Source of the DNA: Rhodococcus spelaei
GTDB lineage: Bacteria > Actinomycetota > Actinomycetes > Mycobacteriales > Mycobacteriaceae
Reading direction: 5' to 3'
Assembly: GCF_006704125.1 (NCBI RefSeq)
Contig: NZ_VIGH01000001.1
Location: 795,993 to 859,992 of the forward strand
DNA length: 64,000 nt
The number at the start of each line of letters is the position of its first letter. Position 1 is the stretch's first letter. Under the pieces are notes generated by a model. It saw nothing but the letters and a program-made list of their open reading frames with translations, ran no database searches and was not told where the DNA came from. Positions 1 to 9,222 of the stretch are shown piece by piece. The position numbers and the translations under genes were made by a program.

Positions 1-521
1 TCGACAACGCCACCGCGACCAGCGGTTCCATCGTCGAGGAGCAGGCGAACCTGAACCTGTTGCTGATGAACGTGACCGGGCTGGCGAACACCGCCAACGA
101 CGTGCTCACCACGAACGAGGCGAACCTGACGCAGTCGCTGTCGCTGCTGAAGCCGACGACGGCGTTGCTCGCCGAGTACTCGCCGAGCATTGCCTGTCTG
201 CTGACCGGCCTGGACAAGACGCTCCCCGCGGCGAACGACATCTTCGGTGGTCTGCAGCCCGGTGTCGCACTGAGCACGAGTTTCGTACCCGGATCGGCTC
301 CGTACACCTACCCGAAGGACCTGCCGAAGGTGAACGCCTCCGGTGGTCCCAACTGCTGGGGCCTGCCGGACTTCGATCCGAGGCGGGACGGGAATGCCAA
401 GTTCGTCGTCGCCGACACCGGAACGGTGCCGTACGTCCCGTCGACGAAGACCGCGGTGAACGTGCCCAAGATGTTCCAGTGGCTGTACGCGGGCGTGGCG
501 CCGCAGGGAGGACAGAAGTGA
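1..521 (+). CDS. mceA: MceA family protein, C-terminal part (gene starts before the window)
   Basis: The frame is open from the first bases (codons start at position 3) to TGA at 519-521, so only about 172 C-terminal residues are present. They match the tail of a Mce protein: a helical stretch rich in Leu, Asn and Thr, then a Pro/Gly-rich end containing NCWGLPDF. Mce proteins are extracytoplasmic subunits that line the lipid channel of an ABC-type importer. Its place ahead of five more mce genes in the canonical order identifies it as the A subunit. It overlaps mceB by one base (TGATG), so the two are translationally coupled. The lipid substrate cannot be read from this fragment, and the yrbE permease genes would lie upstream, outside the window. 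Confidence 0.9.
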   Translation, partial: DNATATSGSIVEEQANLNLLLMNVTGLANTANDVLTTNEANLTQSLSLLKPTTALLAEYSPSIACLLTGLDKTLPAANDIFGGLQPGVALSTSFVPGSAPYTYPKDLPKVNASGGPNCWGLPDFDPRRDGNAKFVVADTGTVPYVPSTKTAVNVPKMFQWLYAGVAPQGGQK

Positions 522-1549
522 TGCGGCCGACCACGATCAAGCTGCTCGCATTCACCACCGTGATGGTGCTGATCTTCGCCGGACTGGCCGTCGTGTTCAG
601 CCAGTTCCGGTTCAGCAGCTCCGACGGCTACCACGCCGAGTTCACCAGCGCCTCCGGGCTCAAGGCCGGCGAGAAGGTCCGCATCGCGGGCGTCCCCGTC
701 GGCTCGGTCAAGCGCGTCACGGTCGGCTCAGACAACCTCGCGGAGGTCGACTTCAGCGTCGACACCAAGTACTCGCTTCTGCAGAGCACGAAGGCGACGG
801 TCCGCTACGAGAACCTGGTCGGAGACCGCTACCTCGAACTGCTCGAGGGTGCGGGCTCGGCCGAGACCCTCGGCAGCGGCGGCACCATCCCGCAGTCGCA
901 GACCTCGCCGGCGCTGGACCTGGACCTGCTGCTCGGCGGGTTCAAGCCACTGCTGCGGGGCCTCGATCCCAAGCAGGTCAACGACCTCACCGGCGCGCTG
1001 GTGCAGGTGTTCCAGGGTCAGGGCGGCACGCTGGTCTCGTTGCTCGGCAGCACCAGCTCGTTCACCTCGACCCTCGCCGACCGGGACAAGCTGATCGGCG
1101 ACGTGATCACCAACCTCAACACGACGCTCAAGACGATCAACGACAAGGGCGACCAGTTCTCGACCACCATCGACCAGCTCCAGCAGTTGGTGAGCGGATT
1201 GGCCAAGGACAGCGATCCGATCGGCAACGCGATCCCCAAGATCGCCACCGCGACAGGTGATCTGGCGCAGCTGCTCGAGGGTGCCCGGCCCGACCTGCAG
1301 TCCACCATCGCCGAGGCCGGCCGCGTGGCGAACCAGCTCGACGAGGGCCAGGACACCATCAACTGGGTGCTCGAACGGCTGCCCAAGACCTACAAGCAGC
1401 TGATTCGCGTCGGCACCTACGGCAGCGTCTTCCAGTTCTACACGTGCTCGGTCACGATGAAGTTCACCGGACCGGACGGCAAGGACCTCAAGGTGGCGCT
1501 GCCGACGACCCCGCCCCAGACCACCGGGAGGTGTGCACCGCTGCCATGA
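521..1549 (+). CDS. mceB: MceB family protein of lipid import system
   Basis: This 342-residue Mce protein has an N-terminal membrane anchor (about residues 7-29), the MCE/MlaD domain (about 36-115, with GLKAGEKVRIAGVPVGSV) and a long helical region that would form the periplasmic needle with the other five subunits. The ATG at 521 is preferred over an upstream in-frame codon at 479: it has GGAGG at about 507-511, overlaps the mceA stop by one base, and starts the expected MRPTTIKLL anchor. The conserved C-terminal FYTCSVTMKF element, typical of B subunits, is present near residue 310. The gene overlaps mceC by four bases (ATGA). Confidence 0.93.
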   Translation: MRPTTIKLLAFTTVMVLIFAGLAVVFSQFRFSSSDGYHAEFTSASGLKAGEKVRIAGVPVGSVKRVTVGSDNLAEVDFSVDTKYSLLQSTKATVRYENLVGDRYLELLEGAGSAETLGSGGTIPQSQTSPALDLDLLLGGFKPLLRGLDPKQVNDLTGALVQVFQGQGGTLVSLLGSTSSFTSTLADRDKLIGDVITNLNTTLKTINDKGDQFSTTIDQLQQLVSGLAKDSDPIGNAIPKIATATGDLAQLLEGARPDLQSTIAEAGRVANQLDEGQDTINWVLERLPKTYKQLIRVGTYGSVFQFYTCSVTMKFTGPDGKDLKVALPTTPPQTTGRCAPLP

Positions 1550-2601
1550 GCCATCGCGAGGCAAGAAATCCAGTACAGATCGGCATCATCGGGATCGTCG
1601 TCGCGGCCTCCCTGGTGCTTGCCGGCCTGCAGTACGATCGGCTGCCGTTCCTCTCGGGCGGCGCCCGGTACCAGGCCTACTTCGAGGACGCGGGCGGCCT
1701 GCTCACCGGTGATTACGTCACCGTTGCCGGCGTCAATGTCGGCAAGGTGGACAAGGTCGACCTCGACGACCAGAAGGTGCTCGTCACCTTCTCCATGAAC
1801 GAGGGCATCGGTCTCGGCGACAGCACGCGGGCGGACATCAAGACCAATACGATCCTCGGCCGCAAGTCGCTGCAGGTAACCCCGGAGGGTGCCGGTGCGA
1901 TGCGGGCCGGTGGCGTGATCCCGTTGGACCGCACCAACTCTCCGTACTCGCTCAACGATGCGCTCGGAGATCTGACGAATTCCGTCTCCGAACTGAACAC
2001 GAAGCAGTTGAACGATTCGCTCAACGCGATGTCGGGTGCGCTGGCGAACACGCCGCCGGAGCTGCGAACCGCTCTCGACGGCATCAGCCGACTCTCGCAG
2101 AGCATCAACAGCCGCGACCAGAGCGTGCGGGACCTGCTCTCGAGGGCCGAGAGCGTGACGAAGATCCTCGCGGACCGCAGCGGCCAGATCAACTCGCTGA
2201 TCGTGGACGGCAATAAGCTGCTCGGCGAACTCGACCGTAGGCGCGCTGCCATCAGTCAGCTGATCACCAACATCTCGTATGTGTCGCGGCAGCTGACCGG
2301 CCTCGTCCAGGACAACGAGCAGCAGATGAAACCCACCCTGGACAAGCTCAATTCGGTGATCGGCATCCTGCAGAAGAACAAGGACAACATCGGCAAGGCG
2401 CTCGACGGCCTCGGGCCGTACGCGACAGCACTCGGCGAAACCGTCGGTAGCGGGCCGTTCTTCATGGCGTACGTGGCGAACTTCAGCATCGGCCAGCTGA
2501 CCCAGACGTTCACGGACTCGTTGACCTGGCCCGAGCACGTGCCGAAGGACCTGGCCAACTTCCCGCCCCTGAAAGCCGAGCTGGTGGATCCGAACCGATG
2601 A
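1546..2601 (+). CDS. mceC: MceC family protein
   Basis: This 351-residue Mce protein begins at an ATG overlapping the mceB stop. Residues 11-31 form a hydrophobic anchor (IGIIGIVVAASLVLAGL), followed by the MCE domain (about 40-115, GGLLTGDYVTVAGVNVGKV) and a helical, partly amphipathic region up to about residue 300. Spacing and four-base overlaps on both sides (1546-1549 and 2598-2601) show tight translational coupling within the importer operon. A longer in-frame extension to 1444 lies inside mceB, has no suitable ribosome site and would precede the anchor, so it was not used. Its role is a subunit of the extracytoplasmic lipid conduit; the substrate is unknown. Confidence 0.92.
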   Translation: MSHREARNPVQIGIIGIVVAASLVLAGLQYDRLPFLSGGARYQAYFEDAGGLLTGDYVTVAGVNVGKVDKVDLDDQKVLVTFSMNEGIGLGDSTRADIKTNTILGRKSLQVTPEGAGAMRAGGVIPLDRTNSPYSLNDALGDLTNSVSELNTKQLNDSLNAMSGALANTPPELRTALDGISRLSQSINSRDQSVRDLLSRAESVTKILADRSGQINSLIVDGNKLLGELDRRRAAISQLITNISYVSRQLTGLVQDNEQQMKPTLDKLNSVIGILQKNKDNIGKALDGLGPYATALGETVGSGPFFMAYVANFSIGQLTQTFTDSLTWPEHVPKDLANFPPLKAELVDPNR

Positions 2602-3881
2602 GCGCCCAGATGACGAACCGAAACAAATGGCTACTACGCGGTGGCATTGCCGCCGTGCTGGTCGCAGCCCTGGTAGCGGGGGCCTTCTTCCTGTTCCCCG
2701 GGCTGGGCAAGACCACAGTCACCGCATATTTCCCGTCCACGACGGGTCTGTATGCGGGCGACGACGTGCGGGTGCTCGGCGTGAAGGTCGGCAAGATCGA
2801 GAGCATCGACCCTTCCGGCGACAATGCCAAGGTGGTCATGAATGTCGACCGCTCCGTGGAGATTCCGGCCGATGCGAAGGCGATCATCGTGGCGCCCAGC
2901 CTCGTCGCGGCTCGCTTCATTCAGCTGACGCCGGTCTACTCCGGTGGCGACGCGATGAGTGACGGTGCCTCGATTCCGGTGGAGCGCACCGCGGTTCCGG
3001 TCGAATGGGACGAGATCAAGACCGAGCTGACGAAGCTGTCCGACGCGTTGGGCCCGCAGGGCGCGGCCGACCAGGGCTCGCTCGGCACCTTCATCGACAC
3101 CGCGGCGGCCAACCTCGACGGCAACGGTGACGCGCTGCGCGCGACCCTGCGTGAGCTCTCCGACACGATGAAGACGCTCTCGGACGGACGCACCGACCTG
3201 TTCGGGACGATTCGGAACCTGCAGACGTTCGTGACCGCACTGTCCGCGAGCAATCAGCAGATCGTGCAGTTCGGCGGGCGTCTCGCTTCGGTGTCGTCCC
3301 TTCTGGCGGACAACTCGGACGAGCTGGGCAAGGCCCTGGGCGATCTGGACTTGGCAATGGGTGACGTGCAGCGGTTCGTCAGCGAGAACCGGGACGCGCT
3401 GACGGAGCAGGTCGGTCGGCTCGCCGACGCGACCGAAGTGCTGGCACGCAAGCGTCCGGAGCTCGAGCAGGTCCTGCACATTGCGCCCAACGCGCTCGCG
3501 AACTTCAACAACATCTATCGGCCGGCGTCGGGTTCCGTGGCGGGCGCCATCGCGCTGAGCAACACCGGCAATCCGATCAACGCCATCTGCGGCATGATCC
3601 AGGGCCTCGAGAGCAACGACTCCGGCAAGTCGGCGGACCTGTGCAAGGAGTACCTCGGTCCCGTGCTGAACTCGGTGGCCGTGAACTACCCCGGCTTCAT
3701 GACCAATCCGGCGGTCGGCGTGGACGCGTTGCCCGGCCAGATCGCGTACACCCCGCCGAGCCTGGCGAACCGGGTGCCCGCCGCCGCGTCGAAGTCGTAC
3801 TCGGGACCGCTCGCGGCGATGCCCACCGTCACCGTGCCCAAGGACCTCGGGGCACTGCTCAAGCCGGGAGGCGGTCGATGA
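2598..3881 (+). CDS. mceD: MceD family protein
   Basis: A 427-residue Mce subunit. An N-terminal anchor (about residues 12-33) precedes the MCE domain (about 37-115, TGLYAGDDVRVLGVKVGKI) and a long helical section to about residue 300. The C-terminal section is Pro/Gly-rich with two Cys residues (ICGMIQGLES, ADLCKEYLG), as is usual for D subunits. ATGA overlaps couple it to mceC and mceE. It would assemble with the other Mce proteins into a hexameric channel across the periplasm. Nothing in the sequence is broken. Confidence 0.92.
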   Translation: MSAQMTNRNKWLLRGGIAAVLVAALVAGAFFLFPGLGKTTVTAYFPSTTGLYAGDDVRVLGVKVGKIESIDPSGDNAKVVMNVDRSVEIPADAKAIIVAPSLVAARFIQLTPVYSGGDAMSDGASIPVERTAVPVEWDEIKTELTKLSDALGPQGAADQGSLGTFIDTAAANLDGNGDALRATLRELSDTMKTLSDGRTDLFGTIRNLQTFVTALSASNQQIVQFGGRLASVSSLLADNSDELGKALGDLDLAMGDVQRFVSENRDALTEQVGRLADATEVLARKRPELEQVLHIAPNALANFNNIYRPASGSVAGAIALSNTGNPINAICGMIQGLESNDSGKSADLCKEYLGPVLNSVAVNYPGFMTNPAVGVDALPGQIAYTPPSLANRVPAAASKSYSGPLAAMPTVTVPKDLGALLKPGGGR

Positions 3882-5116
3882 CCCCCAGATCCAGGAACAC
3901 CAGGTCGATTCGCCGCCGCGGTGCGGTCGTGGCGGTCGCCCTCGGCCTCACTCTCACCCTCACGGGATGCGAGTGGAACGGGCTCAACTCGATTCCGCTG
4001 CCCGGGACACAGGGCAGTGAGGACGGCTCGTACACCGTCAAGATCCAGATGCCCAATGTGACTACCCTGTCGCAGAATTCGCCGGTGCGTGTCAACGACG
4101 TGACGGTCGGGACTGTGTCCGGGATCGAGGTGCAGGACTGGCACGCGCTGGTGACGGTGTCGCTGAATCCGGACGTCAAGTTGCCCGCGAACGCCACCGC
4201 GAAGATCGGTCAGACCAGCCTGCTCGGCTCGCAACACCTCGAACTGGCGCCTCCGCTCGGGATCGCGCCCCAGGGCACGCTGAAGGAGGGGGACGTCATT
4301 CCGCTCGAGCGTGCCGGGGCATACCCGACCACCGAGCAGACGCTGTCCTCCCTGTCGGTGGTGCTCAACGGCGGCGGGCTCGCCCAGCTCAACGACATCA
4401 CCACCGAACTGAACTCGGCCCTCGACGGTCGTGCAGAGTCGGTGCGCGACCTGCTGCCGCAACTCGACAACCTGGTCGGCAGCCTGGATCGGCAGCGTGG
4501 GGAGATCGTCTCCGCGATGGAGGGCATCGATCGGCTTGCGGGCACCGTGAACCAACAGAGCGCCACCCTGACCGCGGCCCTCGAGGGCATTCCGCCGGCC
4601 TTGGAGGTGCTCACGGGACAGCGGCAGAACATCACCAATGCACTTGTCGCGCTTGGAAACTTCAGTGATGTCGCGACGCGGGTGATCAACAAGAGCGGCG
4701 ACGATCTCAAGGCGAACCTGAAGTCGTTGACTCCGCTGTTGAACCAGCTGGCGGGCACCGGCAGCGCGCTCACGAACTCACTGACGATCATGCTCACCTA
4801 CCCGTTCCCGATGAAGAATCTGGACCAGGTGGTACGCGGTGACTACGCGAACCTCATGATGACGGTCGACCTGACCAACAAGCGGCTGGACACGAACTTC
4901 CTGACCGGAACCGGACTCGGCGGCACTCTCGGCGGAGTCGAGGGCGCGCTGGGCAGGACGGCGGGAATTGCCGGACAGGCCTCGAACCCGTTGCAGAGTC
5001 CCGCCCCGAAGCCCGCGCCGGCTCAGCCGAAACCGGCCGCCGCGCCGGCAATTCCGGGTCTTCCGCAGCTCCCGCAGATCCCGGGATTGCCGCAGCTAGG
5101 AGCGCCCAAGCCATGA
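3878..5116 (+). CDS. mceE: MceE family lipoprotein
   Basis: The ATG at 3878 overlaps the mceD stop (ATGA) and yields 412 residues with an Arg-rich lipoprotein signal: hydrophobic residues 15-27, then the lipobox LTGC at 28-31. Cys31 is the predicted lipidated N terminus. Mce E subunits are the lipid-anchored member (LprK-like) of the complex. The MCE domain covers about residues 48-125 (VTTLSQNSPVRVNDVTVGTV), followed by helices and a Pro/Ala-rich tail from about residue 375 containing repeated PxLPQ units. An in-frame extension to 3641 inside mceD is rejected because it would bury the signal peptide. Confidence 0.93.
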   Translation: MTPRSRNTRSIRRRGAVVAVALGLTLTLTGCEWNGLNSIPLPGTQGSEDGSYTVKIQMPNVTTLSQNSPVRVNDVTVGTVSGIEVQDWHALVTVSLNPDVKLPANATAKIGQTSLLGSQHLELAPPLGIAPQGTLKEGDVIPLERAGAYPTTEQTLSSLSVVLNGGGLAQLNDITTELNSALDGRAESVRDLLPQLDNLVGSLDRQRGEIVSAMEGIDRLAGTVNQQSATLTAALEGIPPALEVLTGQRQNITNALVALGNFSDVATRVINKSGDDLKANLKSLTPLLNQLAGTGSALTNSLTIMLTYPFPMKNLDQVVRGDYANLMMTVDLTNKRLDTNFLTGTGLGGTLGGVEGALGRTAGIAGQASNPLQSPAPKPAPAQPKPAAAPAIPGLPQLPQIPGLPQLGAPKP

Positions 5117-6531
5117 TGCTCACGAAGTTCGTCCGTGCTCAGTTGATCATCTTCTCGATCCTGACCGTGATCGGCCTGGTGGTGATGTCCACCCAGTACG
5201 TCCGGCTACCTGCGCTCTTCGGGATCGGGCGCTACGACGTCACGGTGCAACTGCCGTCGACCGGTGGCCTGTATCCGCACGCGAACGTGGCGTACCGGGG
5301 CACGAATATCGGAACCGTCAACGAGGTCGTGCTCACCGACACCGGCGTCGACGCCAAGCTGTCCATCGACAGCAGTTACGACATCCCGGCCGACGTGGAC
5401 GCGACAGTCAAGAGTGTCTCGGCGATTGGTGAGCAGTACGTGGATCTGATTCCCCGCACCGACAGCGAGCCGTATCTGTCGGACGGCGACGTGATTCCGC
5501 TCGACAGGTCGGCGGTTCCGACCGATGTCGGTTCCATGCTGGACCAGGCCGACACCCTGGTGAAGAGCATCTCGAACACGCGACTGCGGACCGTGGTCGA
5601 CGAGTCCTTCAAGGCGTTCAACGGTGCCGGACCCGACCTGCAGCGGCTGATCGACTCGGCGCGCTTGTTCATCCAGGAGGCGAACAAGAACGTCGACGCC
5701 ACCAAGACACTGATCGACCAGGCCGGTCCGCTGCTCGACACCCAGGTGGTCAGCAGCGACGCGATCCGGTCCTGGACCCGGGATCTGGTGACCTTCTCGA
5801 ATCAGTTGCGCGCCAGCGATCCTCAGATCCGCGACGTGCTCGAGAAGGGGCCGGCGGCCGCCGAGCAGGCGAACGAGCTCTTCCAGGGGCTGCAGCCGAC
5901 GCTGCCGCTGCTGCTGACCAACCTGGTCAGCGTCGGCCAGGTGGGCGTGATCTACAACAAGAGCATCGAGCAGGTGCTGGTGCTGTACCCGCCGATCACC
6001 GCGGCGCTGATGACCATGGCATTGAAGGGACCTCGCGACGAGGGGGGCATGGTGAACTTCGCCGCGGAGGTGAACGACCCGCCGCCGTGCACCACCGGCT
6101 TCCTTCCTGCGGATCAGTGGCGTCCGGGCAGCGCCGTGGACACGCCGGATACGCCTCCCGGCATGTTCTGCAGGGTTGCGCAGAACGACCCGACGACCGT
6201 GCGTGGTGCCCGGAACTCGCCGTGCATGGAGTTCCCCGGCAAGCGTGCGGCGACGGTCGAGGAGTGCAAGAGTCCGGAAGGCTACGTGCCGCTGGGCAAC
6301 AACCCGCCCAACGGCCCCGTCAAGGATCCGTCTGTACCCTCGTACACGACCGTTCCCAGCTCGTATCAGGGAACGTCCGCCGTGCCCGCCACGGCACGAC
6401 CGTATGACCCGACCACGGGCAAATACACGGGGACCGACGGTCGCCTGTACTCCCAGCCCGCGCTGGCATCGGGGGGTAAGCCGAGAGAGGATTCGACGTG
6501 GCAGACGATGATGACACGTCAGCAGGGCTGA
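5113..6531 (+). CDS. mceF: MceF family protein
   Basis: This 472-residue last Mce subunit starts at ATGATG overlapping the mceE stop. Residues 9-29 are a membrane anchor and about 36-115 the MCE domain (GGLYPHANVAYRGTNIGTV). A helical region runs to about residue 300, and the C-terminal extension has several Cys residues (PPCTTG, MFCRV, SPCMEF, VEECK) and is rich in Pro, Ser and Thr. F subunits usually carry such an extended tail. The gene overlaps the next frame by 34 bases, so translation of the accessory gene is probably coupled to it. Confidence 0.92.
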   Translation: MMLTKFVRAQLIIFSILTVIGLVVMSTQYVRLPALFGIGRYDVTVQLPSTGGLYPHANVAYRGTNIGTVNEVVLTDTGVDAKLSIDSSYDIPADVDATVKSVSAIGEQYVDLIPRTDSEPYLSDGDVIPLDRSAVPTDVGSMLDQADTLVKSISNTRLRTVVDESFKAFNGAGPDLQRLIDSARLFIQEANKNVDATKTLIDQAGPLLDTQVVSSDAIRSWTRDLVTFSNQLRASDPQIRDVLEKGPAAAEQANELFQGLQPTLPLLLTNLVSVGQVGVIYNKSIEQVLVLYPPITAALMTMALKGPRDEGGMVNFAAEVNDPPPCTTGFLPADQWRPGSAVDTPDTPPGMFCRVAQNDPTTVRGARNSPCMEFPGKRAATVEECKSPEGYVPLGNNPPNGPVKDPSVPSYTTVPSSYQGTSAVPATARPYDPTTGKYTGTDGRLYSQPALASGGKPREDSTWQTMMTRQQG

Positions 6532-7310
6532 CGCCCGCGAAGAGCGGTGCGGCCACGCGCAGACGCGCGAGCCGCAGCGCCGGACCGGCCAAGGACGGGC
6601 CGGCGGTGGAGACCGTCGAGCAGAAGCCGACGGCGTCGCCGGAGACGGCGGCAACGCCAGCCGGAGCGGTGACCGCGAAGTCGACGAAGGTCGATGCGGA
6701 CACGGATGGCGCCTCGACCGCTCCGGCGGCGGCGAAGGTTGACCTGTCCAAGGGTGAGCCGGACTCCGACACCGATAGCGACGAGTCGGAGCCCGCGGCC
6801 GAGACGGACACGCCGAAGCCCCCGCGCAACTGGCGCCGGCTGTCCCTGATCGGCGTCGTCGCGGTGCTGGTGGTCGCGTTGGTGGCCGCCGGAATCGTCC
6901 TGCTGTTCGACCGGAACTCCGCCAACGAGCGTGACGCCAGGCGCGGTCAGTTCGACCAGGTCGCCCGGCAGACGGTGCTCAATCTGACCACCATCAAGCC
7001 GGACACCGCCAAGGAGGACGTCGACCGCATCCTCGCGGGCGCGAGCGGCGAGTTCAAGTCCGAGTTCGACGGTCGTCAGGACCCCTTCGTCAGCGTCGTG
7101 AAGGAGGCCGGAGTCACCACCGTCGGCAAGATCATCGAGTCAGGGGTCCAGAGCGAGGACGGCGACACCGCAAGGGTTCTCGTCGCCGCCCGTGCCGATG
7201 TCAGTACCCCCGACAACAGCCAGAACGGCCCGCGTGACTTCCGGATGCGGGTGACGGTGACGGACGCCGACGGAACCATGACGGCGTCGAAGGTGGAGTT
7301 TGTGCCATGA
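6498..7310 (+). CDS. Mce-associated membrane protein
   Basis: A 270-residue single-pass protein starting with GTG at 6498. A purine-rich site (GAGAGAGG) lies seven bases upstream inside mceF. The N-terminal 110 residues are acidic, rich in Ala/Thr/Asp and low in complexity. A hydrophobic segment at about 114-136 is followed by an extracytoplasmic domain (RRGQFDQVARQTVLNLTTI...) typical of Mce-associated proteins, which have a cystatin- or NTF2-like fold. Members are encoded directly after mceF and are thought to stabilise the Mce complex. It overlaps the next gene by four bases. The product class is clear from context and topology; a precise function is not established. Confidence 0.85.
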   Translation: MADDDDTSAGLTPAKSGAATRRRASRSAGPAKDGPAVETVEQKPTASPETAATPAGAVTAKSTKVDADTDGASTAPAAAKVDLSKGEPDSDTDSDESEPAAETDTPKPPRNWRRLSLIGVVAVLVVALVAAGIVLLFDRNSANERDARRGQFDQVARQTVLNLTTIKPDTAKEDVDRILAGASGEFKSEFDGRQDPFVSVVKEAGVTTVGKIIESGVQSEDGDTARVLVAARADVSTPDNSQNGPRDFRMRVTVTDADGTMTASKVEFVP

Positions 7311-8002
7311 GCGAAGACGACAAGTCGGTGACGCCGACCGAGCCCACTGACGTGGATTCGGTTGCGGCCGAGACGAGCACCGAGGATCTCGGCGTGGACC
7401 AGTCGGCCGCCGAGCCCGGCACCGACGTCAAGACGGCAGCAGACGACGCCACGCTCGAGGATATGGCAGCCGAGGAGGCTGCGCCCGAGGCGGAGCTGGA
7501 CACCGCGTCGGGTAAACGCAACCCGCTGAGGATTGCACTGGCGGCGATCGGGACCGTGCTCGTGCTTGCGCTCGCCGGCGGCGTCGGCTGGCTGTACTGG
7601 GGCCACAGGCAGGACGTCGCGACCGAGCAGGCCCGCGTCGACGCGGTGCAGGCCGCCGGTGAGCAGGCGAAGGCGATGCTCTCGTACGACTACAACAAGG
7701 TCGACGACCAACTCGCCGCTGCCGCAGACGGTCTCACCGGTTCGTTCCGGGACGACTACACCAAGCTCGTGCAGGAGACCATCGCGCCGGGCGCCAAGGA
7801 GAAGAAGCTCACCGTCCAGGTCACCGTGCAGGCGGGTGCGCCCGTCTCGGCGACGCCGGACGACGCGGTGGTGCTGCTGTACCTGAACCAGATCACCACC
7901 AGCGCCGACGCGCCGGACGCCGCGACCACCGGTAGCCGGGTGCGGATGGAGATGCACAAGGACGGCGATCGCTGGCTCACCGCCCGGCTTACCCCGGTGT
8001 AA
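7307..8002 (+). CDS. Mce-associated membrane protein, second copy
   Basis: A 231-residue protein with the same plan as its upstream neighbour: an acidic Asp/Glu/Ala-rich cytoplasmic stretch (1-70), one membrane helix (about 77-99, IALAAIGTVLVLALAGGVGWLY), then a folded extracytoplasmic domain to the end. ATGA overlaps the preceding gene. The pair of accessory genes after mceF mirrors the arrangement in actinobacterial mce operons, where they act with the importer. It is the last gene of the operon; a strong hairpin follows 64 bases later. Confidence 0.85.
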   Translation: MSEDDKSVTPTEPTDVDSVAAETSTEDLGVDQSAAEPGTDVKTAADDATLEDMAAEEAAPEAELDTASGKRNPLRIALAAIGTVLVLALAGGVGWLYWGHRQDVATEQARVDAVQAAGEQAKAMLSYDYNKVDDQLAAAADGLTGSFRDDYTKLVQETIAPGAKEKKLTVQVTVQAGAPVSATPDDAVVLLYLNQITTSADAPDAATTGSRVRMEMHKDGDRWLTARLTPV

Positions 8003-8065
8003 AGGCTCTTCCGACTTCATTGCGGTCCCTATTGGCCTCGACGGCACCCGCACGGTCGTGGTGGT

Positions 8066-8099
8066 GGCAGGTCCCCGTCTATCGGGGACCTGCCATTTT
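8066..8099 (+). terminator. Terminator of the mce operon
   Basis: A perfect 12-bp inverted repeat (8066-8077 with 8083-8094, sequence GGCAGGTCCCCG) with a five-base loop is followed by ATTTTG. It is placed 64 bases after the last mce-associated gene. It has the form of an intrinsic terminator. Confidence 0.85.
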
Positions 8100-8227
8100 G
8101 CTTCGCGGCGATGTTCGGGGACGAGAGAACCGTGTTCAACCGGTACACATTAGGGGAGCGGGGCGTGACGACGTTGATGCGGCAGATCCTCGAGGCAGGT
8201 GTGGCCCATGCCCACGACCAGAAACCA

Positions 8228-8262
8228 TTGATCCCGCGCCGGCTAAGCTGGCGCGGGATCAA
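8228..8262 (-). terminator. Hairpin terminator for the methyltransferase gene
   Basis: A perfect 13-bp stem (8228-8240 with 8250-8262, TTGATCCCGCGCC) with a nine-base loop lies 15 bases past the stop of the minus-strand methyltransferase gene. There is only a weak T-tract on that strand (TGGTTTC), so it may rely on stem strength. It could also act as a second barrier for the mce operon. Confidence 0.65.
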
Positions 8263-8277
8263 TGAGAAAGCTTGAGG

Positions 8278-9222
8278 CTAAATACCATCTCCCGCGGCCG
8301 GCTTGTCCGCAACAGCAACGATATAGTCCAGCCAAGGGGCCCAGAACGACACTCCTCTTGGGCCGAAAAAGCTCCGAATCAACGGATTCATTCTCCTCAT
8401 CTCCGGCTGCCTGAGCTTAACGCTGACATATTCCGCATACTGAGGGTAGACGTGATCGCGGATGGAGTAGACTCTCACATCTTTGAAGCCGGCTGCGATG
8501 AGCGCTTGGCGGTATTCCTCCGCATTGGTGTGATTCTGACGGGAAGTCGTGAATATGCCGTGCACCACTTTTCCCAGGGGGCGTAACCGGCTGGTCTTGC
8601 TTGTAACATACTCATTTGCGAGCGGCACAACGTCGGCGGTCACCAACCGACCGCCAGGTGCCAAGACTCGGAATGCTTCCTCGAAAAATCGTGACCGCGA
8701 CGGAAAGTGAAGCGCTGATTCGAGCGCGGTCACCTTCGTCGCGGACGCATCGGTTTGGGGCAGATCGCTTGCGGACCCGTGCGTATACTCGACGATGTCG
8801 CTGAGACCTAGTTCAGCGGCCCGCGCGGTCGCGATCTCGATCTGTTTCGCGGATATATTCACGCCTGTAATTCGTTTCGGTCCGAATTCATCCGCCCAGA
8901 GAAAATCTTGATCGCCGAATCCGCAGCCGACGTCGACCACCACATCATCGGACCCGAGGCGCGCTTCGGTCGCTACCAGCCGAGCCAGCGCCGCGCCCGC
9001 TTGATCGAAGGTTTGGGGACTGTCTTTCCAATAGCCCAGATTGAAAAACAGCGATTCCTCACCTAGCCAGTTGGATGCAGTGAGAATATCGTCATACACC
9101 CGACTGAATCGATCAGGAATCGCGGGCACGAAGACCAAGGACGCGAACCACCCCCATTCGCGAGTCCACCGCATAATCCGTCGGCTCGAGCTCTCGGAGT
9201 CACGAAATTCCATAACTGTCAT
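8278..9222 (-). CDS. SAM-dependent methyltransferase of the polyketide cluster
   Basis: A 314-residue class I methyltransferase. Motif I VVDVGCGFGDQD is at 95-106, the acidic motif region GVNISAKQIEIA follows, and FRVLAPGGRLVTADV is the usual post-motif III. The spacing and an N-terminal helical lid (1-85) resemble small-molecule O- or C-methyltransferases of natural-product clusters rather than RNA or protein methylases. The start at 9222 gives MTVMEFRD; the Met four codons in is an alternative. The gene faces away from PKS1 across a 680-base shared promoter region. Codon choice has more A/T in third positions than the mce operon. Possible targets are the polyketide hydroxyl or carboxyl group; that is inference from position. 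Confidence 0.75.
   Translation of the reverse strand: MTVMEFRDSESSSRRIMRWTREWGWFASLVFVPAIPDRFSRVYDDILTASNWLGEESLFFNLGYWKDSPQTFDQAGAALARLVATEARLGSDDVVVDVGCGFGDQDFLWADEFGPKRITGVNISAKQIEIATARAAELGLSDIVEYTHGSASDLPQTDASATKVTALESALHFPSRSRFFEEAFRVLAPGGRLVTADVVPLANEYVTSKTSRLRPLGKVVHGIFTTSRQNHTNAEEYRQALIAAGFKDVRVYSIRDHVYPQYAEYVSVKLRQPEMRRMNPLIRSFFGPRGVSFWAPWLDYIVAVADKPAAGDGI

Noticed and set aside
1..8002. Assigning the mce operon to the cholesterol importer Mce4
   Set aside because: The presence of two accessory genes and KstR-like boxes nearby is suggestive, but the operon's promoter and yrbE genes are outside the window and the Mce sequences alone do not separate the paralogues by eye.
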